Made by a program: the position numbers and the translations under genes. Positions 1-6,210 of a stretch of DNA of 18,398 nucleotides are shown piece by piece; within the stretch, counting starts at the first letter, position 1; each line of letters opens with the position of its first letter. The notes under the pieces are model-generated. The model was not told the DNA's origin and searched no databases. It saw only the letters and a list, made by a program, of their open reading frames with translations. The stretch comes from an uncultured Negativicutes bacterium (GTDB taxonomy: Bacteria > Bacillota > Negativicutes > Acidaminococcales > Acidaminococcaceae), in the NCBI GenBank assembly GCA_937926555.1, contig CALAZX010000229.1, positions 1-18,398 of the forward strand, given 5' to 3'.

Positions 1-1244
1 TCTCTTATCGATAACTTCCTCGACTCTATTCCCGAAGACGACAAACCGGCGCCACGGAGCAGCACCTGTCCGTCGGGCAGGTCCAGCTCTATTTCCCGGG
101 CAATGATGGATTTCCCCTCCGAGGGGATCCGTTCCAGGTCCTCCTGGGCCGACTGCTGCCGCACCGCCTCCATATGGATGCCGAAGTCGGTGAGTCGCTG
201 CACCACCGCCTGCCATTCCGCGATGCTCATGTAGGTGTCCACGAAGTAGGACAGGGCGTCCTGCACCCGCCCGAAAGCTCCCGCCACCTGCATCAGGCCG
301 CCCAGTGTGATCTCATGGCTGAGGAACCGGGGCATGACCACCACCAGCGGGAAGATGATGGCGATCTGGGAGTAGCCGCTGTTGAGACACACCAGCTGTT
401 TCTGCTTCTTGATGATTTTCCAGAAGTTGTCCAGCAGCAGGCGGAACCGGTGCTTGAAGATGTGCCCCTCCGTCTTCTCGCCGCTGTAGAAGGCCACGCT
501 CTCGGCGTTCTCACGCATGCGCATCATACTGAAACGGAAATCCGCCTCGAACCGCTGCTGGATGAAGTTCAGCCCCATCAGCCGCTTGCCCACCTTATGG
601 GTGAGCCAGGTGCCCAGCACCGAGTAGAGCAGCGCCGTCCACACCAGGTAGCCGGGGATGCTCAGGGTCTTCCCCAGGGCGTTCAGCTCCAGAGGGCCGG
701 ACAGGCTGTAGAGGATCATGACGAAGGACAGGAAGGTGGTGGCGGCCTTCAGCAGGCCGATGCCGAACCGTAACGTGTACTCCACGAACAGCCGGATATC
801 CTCACTGATACGCTGGTCCGGGTTGTCCGTGCTGGTGCCGAACATCTGCAGCCGGTAATAGGTCTTGTGCTTCAGCCACTCGTCGATATAGGCGTTGGTC
901 AGCCAGCGGCGCCAGTTCAGAATCAGCACCTGCTGCAGGTAGAACGAGTACACCGACAGGATGATGAAGGTGAAGGCCAGCCAGGTGAAATGGATCAGCT
1001 CATGGAAGATGGTCTCCTTGTCATAATTCTGCAGCGCGCTGTAGAAGGCGTTGTTCCAGTGGTTCAGCTGCACCAGCATGAACACCACGCCCAGCGTCAG
1101 AGCGATGATGGCCCCCAGCAGCAGGAACGCCTTTCTCTTCTCCTCGCTCATCCAGTAGCTCTTGGTGAGCTGCCACACATCCTTCAGAAACTTCCAGTTC
1201 AGCTTCGCGGTCTGTGTGCCGCTCCGCCCGTTGTCATTCTCCAC
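1..1244 (-). CDS. ABC transporter, fused permease/ATPase of the YddA/ABC_membrane_2 type (3' end missing)
   Basis: This is the membrane half of an ABC transporter that would carry its ATPase domain in the same chain. I read a GTG start at 1242-1244 with a GGGAGGG ribosome site 6 bases upstream; 414 codons remain before the window edge. A cytoplasmic N-terminus is followed by hydrophobic segments at about residues 37-60 and 86-105 and more further on. NPDQRISEDI (141-150) is the hallmark loop of the ABC_membrane_2 family (YddA, and more distantly SbmA/BacA). The chain stops just as the nucleotide-binding domain begins (LDLPDGQVLLRGA), so no Walker A is seen. Known members export or import peptides or vitamin-like compounds; the substrate here cannot be told. 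The last ~15 residues do not resemble the family (see findings). It lies downstream of the RND operon, separated by a terminator. Confidence 0.85.
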   Translation of the reverse strand, partial: MENDNGRSGTQTAKLNWKFLKDVWQLTKSYWMSEEKRKAFLLLGAIIALTLGVVFMLVQLNHWNNAFYSALQNYDKETIFHELIHFTWLAFTFIILSVYSFYLQQVLILNWRRWLTNAYIDEWLKHKTYYRLQMFGTSTDNPDQRISEDIRLFVEYTLRFGIGLLKAATTFLSFVMILYSLSGPLELNALGKTLSIPGYLVWTALLYSVLGTWLTHKVGKRLMGLNFIQQRFEADFRFSMMRMRENAESVAFYSGEKTEGHIFKHRFRLLLDNFWKIIKKQKQLVCLNSGYSQIAIIFPLVVVMPRFLSHEITLGGLMQVAGAFGRVQDALSYFVDTYMSIAEWQAVVQRLTDFGIHMEAVRQQSAQEDLERIPSEGKSIIAREIELDLPDGQVLLRGAGLSSSGIESRKLSIR

Positions 1245-1302
1245 GACAGTCCCTCCCGGTCTATGATATGTTTCCATTCTACTATCTGTATTTGACGTTT
1301 CT

Positions 1303-1323
1303 TTGTCATTTGTCATTTATCAT
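1303..1323. repeat. Three tandem 7-bp repeats upstream of the YddA-like gene
   Basis: TTGTCAT, TTGTCAT and TTATCAT follow one another without a gap, about 60-80 bases upstream of the GTG start, in an AT-rich stretch (1260-1350) that must hold the gene's promoter. I could not place a convincing -35/-10 pair. Head-to-tail heptamers can be a regulator binding site, but this is inference. Confidence 0.4.
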
Positions 1324-1350
1324 AGGACAGATTCCCAATAAGATTATTCT

Positions 1351-1395
1351 AGCCGAAAAAAGAACGCCTGACAAGCGCAAGGGCCTGTCAGGCGT
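1351..1395 (-). terminator. Intrinsic terminator of the RND efflux operon
   Basis: A 10-bp perfect stem (1364-1373 with 1386-1395) encloses a 12-base loop. On the minus strand it is followed by TCTTTTTTC (complement of 1354-1362). It sits about 70 bases beyond the pump stop codon, so it closes the operon and insulates the YddA-like gene. Confidence 0.85.
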
Positions 1396-1410
1396 CTTTC
1401 AGAGGAGGTC

Positions 1411-1427
1411 TCCCGGAGCCTCCGGGA
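1411..1427 (-). other. Perfect 7-bp hairpin between pump stop codon and terminator
   Basis: TCCCGGA and TCCGGGA are separated by three bases. The hairpin lies 36 bases after the pump stop codon and just before the intrinsic terminator. With no T-run of its own it may protect the mRNA 3' end; that role is inferred. Confidence 0.5.
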
Positions 1428-1462
1428 TTCCGTTTCTATTCAGTTTCTGTCCGTTTTCCTTC

Positions 1463-4400
1463 TCACTTGCTCTCGGCCAGGTCGGAAGTGTCTCCGTCCT
1501 TCTTGCCGCGGCTGAAGATCCGCTCGATGACAACGAAGAGCACGGGGATCAGGAAGATACCGACGAAGGTGTTGAAGGTCATGCCGCCCACAACGGCGTT
1601 ACCCATGGACACACGGGCGCCGGCGCCGGGGCCGGTGGCGATAGCCAGGGGCACACAGCCCAGGATGAAGGCGAAAGATGTCATCAGGATGGGGCGGAGA
1701 CGGAGGTTGGCCGCATCCACCGCAGCTTTGACAACGGGCTCGCCGTTCTCCAGGTTCATCTTGGCGTATTCCACGATCAGGATGGCGTTCTTCGCCGCCA
1801 GGCCGATCAGCATGATCATGGCCACCTGCATGTACACGTCGTTCTGCTGGCCTCTGAAGTACTGGGATGCCAGGCAGCCCAGGATTGCGGGAGGCACGGA
1901 GAACAGCACGGCCAGCGGGATGGTCCAGCTCTCATACAGTGCGCACAGAACCAGGAATACGAACACCAGGGAGATGACGTACAGTCCCAGTGCGGAGGAC
2001 CCCGCCTCCTTCTCGTCGCGGCTCTGGTCCGTCCACTCGTAGGTGTAGGTGGTCGGCAGCACTTCCTTGGCCACTTCCTCCAGGGCCGTCATGGCCTGGC
2101 CGGTGGAGTAGCCCGGTGCCGGGGAGCCTGCGATCTTGAAGGCGCTGGCGCCGTTATACCGGGTGACAGACGGAACGGTGAGGTCCGGTTCGGAACTTAC
2201 CAGCGCGTTCAGCGGAACCATCTGGCCGGTGGTGCTTCTCACGTAGAAGAAGCGCATGTTATCCACGTTGTCGCGGAACTCGGGCTGTGCCTGCATGACA
2301 ACTTTCCAGGTACGGCCGAAGTTGTTGAAGTCGTTGATCTCGTTGCCGCCCAGGAAGGTCTGCAGCGCGCCGAAGACGCTGGCTACAGGCACATGCAGGG
2401 ATTCGGCCTTGGCACGGTCCACACTGAATTTGTAACCCGGGGTGTCCGTGTTGAAGGTGGTGTACGCCACGCCGATCTCAGGCCGTTTGTTGGCGGCCAT
2501 GATGAACTGGCGGGAGATGTTGTTCATCTGCTGCACATTGTCGCCGCCCAGGTTCATGACGTACATGCTCAGGCTGCCCGTGGAGGACAGGCCCGGCAGT
2601 GCCGGCTCGTTGAACGCCATCATGTTCATCTCGGGCGTCTGTGCGGCCAGACCGTAGATCTGCTTGATCAGGTCGAAGCTGGACACATGACGTTTGTCGA
2701 AATCCTCCATGATGACAGGCAGCAGGCCTGCGCTGGATTTCGGTGCGCCGGTGAGGATGTCGAAGCCGTTTACGGCGATGACGTACTTGACGTCGTCAAA
2801 CTTCATCAGCTTCTTGGACAGTTCCTCCATCTGGTACACACCGCGGTTGGAGGATGCGCCCTCAGGCAGGTTGTAGGAGATCAGCACCATGCCCTGGTCC
2901 TCATCGGGAACGTAGCCGGAGGGGGTGATCTTGAAGAACACGCCCACCAGGATACAGATGACTGCCAGGCCCACCATCACCAGTTTGGCGTGGCGGATGC
3001 ACAGGCCGACTTTCTTGGTGTATTTCTCCAGCGTCCGGTCATACCAGGCGTTGAATTTGTAGATGATCTTGCCCATGAAGCCTTTGGCAGCGGCCTCGTC
3101 CTTGGCAGCGTGCTGCGGTTTCAGCAGCATGGCGCAGAGCGCCGGGGTCAGGGACAGAGCCACCAGTGCGGACAGGCCCATGGATACGGAGATGGTCAGC
3201 GCGAACTGCTTGTACAGCTGACCGGTACTGCCTCCCATGAAGGAAATCGGCACGAATACGGCGGCCAGCACGCAGGCGATGGCCACTACAGGGCCGGAAA
3301 CCTCGCGCATGGCGCGGTAGGTGGCCTCTTTCGGGGACAGGCCGGTATCCTGGATATGATGCTCGACAGCCTCCACCACGACGATGGCGTCATCGACTAC
3401 CAGGCCGATAGCCAGGATCATGGCGAACAAGCTCAGCGTGTTGATGGTGAAGCCCAGCAGCACGAAGGCGCCGAAGGTGCCGATCAGGGATACCGGGACG
3501 GCCAGCATGGGGATCATGGTGGCGCGCCAGTTGCCCAGGAAGATGTAAACAACGATCAGAACCAGGATCAGGGCCTCCACGAAGGTGTGGGCCACTTTCT
3601 CCAGGGATTCCTTGATGAATTCCGTCTTGTCGGAGTTGATGATGATCTTCATGTCGGCGGGGAAACGGGTCTCCGCGTCAGCCAGCACCTTGCGGATCTC
3701 TTTCACGCTGTCGATGGCGTTGGCATCACTGGTCAGATAGATCGGATAGATGACGGATTCGCCTCCGTTGAACTGGGAGGACGCCAGGTCCATACGGGGA
3801 CCTTCCGTCACGGTAGCCACGTCTTTCACCCGCAGCGGCTGTCCGTCTTTCACGCGGATGATGATATTGCCGAACTCCTCAGGGGTCTTCAGACGGCCCT
3901 GGGCGCTGGCGGAATACTTGAACTCCTGGTCATTGGTGGTGGGCTTGGAGCCGATAGAACCTACAGGAGCCTGGATGTTCTGTGTCTTGACGGCATTGGA
4001 GATGTCGTCGTAGGTGACGCCCAGCTGGGCCATCACGTCAGGTTTCAGGTTGATACGCATGGAGTACTCGGGACCGAACTCCTGGATCGAGGAAACGCCT
4101 TTTACACGTTTCAGGGGATCGATGACGTTCGATGCCGCATACGCTTTCAGGAACATGGCGTCATAGGTGCGGTTGGGAGAAGTGATCGCGAAGTACATGA
4201 TGGCCTGCGAGGACTTCTTGGTGGTGGTCACGCCGAACTGGCTCACTTCGGAAGGAAGGGAGGCCTTGGCCTGGTCCACACGGTTCTGCACCTCTACAGC
4301 CGCGATGTCCGCGTTTTTCTCCAGGTTGAAGTTCACGTCCAGGCTGTAGCCGCCGGTGTTGGTGGAGGTGGAGCGCATGTCGCGCATGTTCTCTACACCG

Positions 4401-4609
4401 TTTACCTTGGCCTCGATGGCCTGGGCGATGGATTCCTCAACCGTGGTCGCGTTGGCGCCCACGTACGTGGTGTCAACCGAGATCTGCGGTTTGGTGATAT
4501 TCGGATATTGGGCAATCGGCAGGCTGAACCCTGCGATAGCGCCTGCGAAGACGATAATCAGGGACAGTGCAATTGCAAATATCGGTCGGTCAATAAAAAA
4601 CTTTGCCAC
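1463..4609 (-). CDS. RND multidrug efflux pump, inner membrane subunit (HAE1/AcrB family)
   Basis: This is a proton-driven exporter of hydrophobic or amphiphilic compounds that normally works as a trimer with a periplasmic adaptor and an outer membrane channel. The length of 1048 residues is typical of AcrB/MexB. It opens with the classical FFIDRPIFA and shows the proton-relay aspartates D406-D407 in GLVVDDAIVVVE and lysine K940 in AAKNAILIVE, matching AcrB D407/D408/K940. Both periplasmic porter loops and twelve membrane segments are accounted for. The start is GTG (4607-4609) with AGGAGG seven bases upstream; that ribosome site overlaps the stop region of the adaptor gene, and the genes are 11 bases apart, so translation is probably coupled. 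No TolC-like gene follows: a terminator does. The channel is presumably encoded elsewhere. Substrates are unknown. Confidence 0.97.
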   Translation of the reverse strand: MAKFFIDRPIFAIALSLIIVFAGAIAGFSLPIAQYPNITKPQISVDTTYVGANATTVEESIAQAIEAKVNGVENMRDMRSTSTNTGGYSLDVNFNLEKNADIAAVEVQNRVDQAKASLPSEVSQFGVTTTKKSSQAIMYFAITSPNRTYDAMFLKAYAASNVIDPLKRVKGVSSIQEFGPEYSMRINLKPDVMAQLGVTYDDISNAVKTQNIQAPVGSIGSKPTTNDQEFKYSASAQGRLKTPEEFGNIIIRVKDGQPLRVKDVATVTEGPRMDLASSQFNGGESVIYPIYLTSDANAIDSVKEIRKVLADAETRFPADMKIIINSDKTEFIKESLEKVAHTFVEALILVLIVVYIFLGNWRATMIPMLAVPVSLIGTFGAFVLLGFTINTLSLFAMILAIGLVVDDAIVVVEAVEHHIQDTGLSPKEATYRAMREVSGPVVAIACVLAAVFVPISFMGGSTGQLYKQFALTISVSMGLSALVALSLTPALCAMLLKPQHAAKDEAAAKGFMGKIIYKFNAWYDRTLEKYTKKVGLCIRHAKLVMVGLAVICILVGVFFKITPSGYVPDEDQGMVLISYNLPEGASSNRGVYQMEELSKKLMKFDDVKYVIAVNGFDILTGAPKSSAGLLPVIMEDFDKRHVSSFDLIKQIYGLAAQTPEMNMMAFNEPALPGLSSTGSLSMYVMNLGGDNVQQMNNISRQFIMAANKRPEIGVAYTTFNTDTPGYKFSVDRAKAESLHVPVASVFGALQTFLGGNEINDFNNFGRTWKVVMQAQPEFRDNVDNMRFFYVRSTTGQMVPLNALVSSEPDLTVPSVTRYNGASAFKIAGSPAPGYSTGQAMTALEEVAKEVLPTTYTYEWTDQSRDEKEAGSSALGLYVISLVFVFLVLCALYESWTIPLAVLFSVPPAILGCLASQYFRGQQNDVYMQVAMIMLIGLAAKNAILIVEYAKMNLENGEPVVKAAVDAANLRLRPILMTSFAFILGCVPLAIATGPGAGARVSMGNAVVGGMTFNTFVGIFLIPVLFVVIERIFSRGKKDGDTSDLAESK

Positions 4610-4620
4610 TTGACTGCCTC

Positions 4621-5778
4621 CTATTCCGAAGTGGTGGTAGACAGATCAGCCTCCGTCATGGGGACGGGTTTGACTTCAGAGCCCTTGTTGATCTTCTGGA
4701 TGCCTTCCACAACAACGGTCTCGTCGCCCTTCAGGCCTTTCTCGACCAGCCACATCTTGCCGACGCGGGGTCCAAGTACGACCTCACGCATGTCGACTTT
4801 GTTGTCCGGGCCTACCACAAAGACAAATTTCTTGTACATCATTTCCTTCACTGCACGCTGGGGGATCAGCATCGCGTTCTTGATGGTTCCCGCATTGGCC
4901 TGCAGCCGGGCGAACATACCCGGGATGAGTATCTTGTCGTCATTGCTGAAACGTGCTTTCAGCGTCAGGGTGCCGGTGCCCTGGGTCAGTTCGCGGTTCA
5001 CCTGGTCCACGATGCCCTTGCCTTTGTAGACAGTGCCGTCGGACAGGATGATCTGCAGATTCTCCAGGGATTTCGCCCCTTCATCCGTATGGGAACGGGA
5101 CAGGTTCAGGTACTCGTTCTCGGCGATGCTGAACTTCACCCGTACCGGGTTGGTGTTGCTGATAGTGGCCAGCACGGTCTGTCCGGCTACCACATAGTTG
5201 CCTGCGGACAGGTCGCTGGTGTCGATCCGTCCGGTGAAGGGCGCGCGCACCTCGGTGTCGCCCATGGTGATCTGGGCGTTCTGCACCAGAGCGGCCTGTG
5301 CGTTGACCATGGCCTGTGCCTGGTCACGCTGGGCGATAATGTTGTCATACGCCTGCTTGGAGATGGCGTTCTGCGCGTACAGTTTGCTGTACCGCTCCGC
5401 ATCAGTCTCCAGACGGAGCAGCTCCGCCTTGGCTCTCGCCAGGCCGGCCTCCGCGTTCAGCACGTTGGTGCGGTAGGAGCGCTGGTCGATGGTGAACAGG
5501 AGCTGGCCCTGCTGCACCGTGTCACCGCCCTGGAAGTGGCGGCTGGTGATCTTGCCGCTGACATTGGCCATGATCTTTGCTTCCTGCTGCGCTTCCACAA
5601 AGCCGGTGAACTCGTAAAGATTCGGAGTGTCACGGTGGACCACCTTCATGGTCTTAACCATGGTGGCTCCGGGCTTCGCGGCCTGCTTGTTGCCGCAACC
5701 GGCAAACACCAGCATGCCGGCGACGGCCAGGCCCAGGGCAAGCCCCTTGCCCCATTTTTTCCTGAATTTGTCTAGCAT
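4621..5778 (-). CDS. RND efflux periplasmic adaptor (membrane fusion lipoprotein)
   Basis: This is the adaptor that bridges the RND pump to an outer membrane channel. I chose the ATG at 5776-5778 because GAGGAGG precedes it by seven bases; a longer in-frame start at 5808 lacks a ribosome site. The 385-residue protein has a lipoprotein signal with lipobox VFAGC (Cys28), so it is anchored to a membrane facing the periplasm. The usual order follows: first lipoyl half (about 68-98, with GDTVQQGQLLFTID), alpha-helical coiled-coil hairpin (100-172), second lipoyl half (177-207, VRAPFTGRI), beta-barrel (208-290) and membrane-proximal domain to about 370. It is the first gene of the two-gene pump operon and has a good promoter about 130 bases upstream. 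Confidence 0.96.
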   Translation of the reverse strand: MLDKFRKKWGKGLALGLAVAGMLVFAGCGNKQAAKPGATMVKTMKVVHRDTPNLYEFTGFVEAQQEAKIMANVSGKITSRHFQGGDTVQQGQLLFTIDQRSYRTNVLNAEAGLARAKAELLRLETDAERYSKLYAQNAISKQAYDNIIAQRDQAQAMVNAQAALVQNAQITMGDTEVRAPFTGRIDTSDLSAGNYVVAGQTVLATISNTNPVRVKFSIAENEYLNLSRSHTDEGAKSLENLQIILSDGTVYKGKGIVDQVNRELTQGTGTLTLKARFSNDDKILIPGMFARLQANAGTIKNAMLIPQRAVKEMMYKKFVFVVGPDNKVDMREVVLGPRVGKMWLVEKGLKGDETVVVEGIQKINKGSEVKPVPMTEADLSTTTSE

Positions 5779-5881
5779 TGTCTTTCCTCCTCTGTTTCTT
5801 TCTTGCATCCATCATTTCTCGGGAAATTTATTCTCGCCCGGACGCTCGTGGAGCGGGCTTGTTATAAAAAGAAAGAATGAA

Positions 5882-5918
5882 ATAATTACACCTGTATTGA
5901 TGGCAGTAGTGTAATTAT
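5882..5918. promoter_or_regulatory. Inverted repeat across the -10 box of the RND operon (candidate operator)
   Basis: ATAATTACAC (5882-5891) and GTGTAATTAT (5909-5918) are perfect 10-bp inverted arms 17 bases apart. The second arm covers most of the -10 hexamer and the first lies just downstream of the expected start of transcription. A repressor bound here would block the promoter; alternatively the arms form a hairpin in the 5' end of the mRNA. The bound factor is unknown. Confidence 0.5.
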
Positions 5919-5942
5919 ACTTAAGGGAAGCCATTTTTGCAA
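5914..5942 (-). promoter_or_regulatory. Promoter of the RND efflux operon
   Basis: On the minus strand TTGCAA (5937-5942) stands 17 bases before a perfect TATAAT (5914-5919). Transcription would begin near 5907, giving a leader of about 130 bases to the adaptor start codon. Confidence 0.7.
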
Positions 5943-5977
5943 ATCCGTTTAAACAAGATTAGATTCGTTTTTCTCAT
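5921..5977 (-). CDS. Possible 18-codon ORF with a good ribosome site (leader peptide or gene remnant)
   Basis: AGGAG lies five bases before an ATG at 5975-5977, which opens an 18-residue frame (MRKTNLILFKRICKNGFP) ending in TAA at 5921-5923. It sits between the TetR-like palindrome and the promoter of the RND operon, so it would be read from a promoter further upstream. Its opening MRKT resembles how many TetR repressors start, but nothing after that is recognisable. It may be the stump of a lost regulator gene, a short peptide, or chance. I would not treat it as a confirmed gene. Confidence 0.22.
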   Translation of the reverse strand: MRKTNLILFKRICKNGFP

Positions 5978-6011
5978 GATTTCTCCTGTTTTCTTCTCTT
6001 TTCATAAATTG

Positions 6012-6027
6012 CTGACTGGCTAGTCAG
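6012..6027. promoter_or_regulatory. TetR-type palindromic operator candidate
   Basis: CTGACT (6012-6017) and AGTCAG (6022-6027) flank GGCT, giving a 16-bp near-perfect palindrome. Sites of the form TGACT-N4-AGTCA are common for TetR-family repressors, which often control RND pumps. It lies about 70 bases upstream of the -35 box of the pump operon, further than expected for direct repression of that promoter. Confidence 0.5.
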
Positions 6028-6115
6028 TTTTCTTCATTCCGAAATACCGGAGGCCTTCCCCCGGTTTTCAGAATCCGGCCGGTTCTTCCCGTCCGGCAGT
6101 AAATTTATCATGCGC

Positions 6116-6163
6116 GACAGCCGCGGAACCGCTTGCAGCCTTGTGCCATGCGGTCCGCCTGTC
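6116..6163 (-). terminator. Hairpin downstream of the RsiV-like gene (possible terminator)
   Basis: GACAG-cc-GCGGA (6116-6127) pairs with TCCGC-CTGTC (6154-6163), a 10-bp stem with a 2-base bulge and a long loop that includes further GC-rich self-complementarity. It begins about 50 bases past the gene's stop codon. There is no T-run on the minus side, so termination here is uncertain. The rest of 6028-6210 shows only GC-rich short repeats and no gene. Confidence 0.3.
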
Positions 6164-6210
6164 ATCGGTCACACCATGTCTCATACAGCGCTGAGGGCCG
6201 CCTTTCCGGC

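Noticed and set aside
1214..5029. A 1271-codon plus-strand open frame opposite the RND operon
   Set aside because: It is antisense to two clearly recognised genes, is rich in His/Gly/Asp/Gln typical of reverse-strand reading of GC-rich genes, has no ribosome site, and matches no protein I know.
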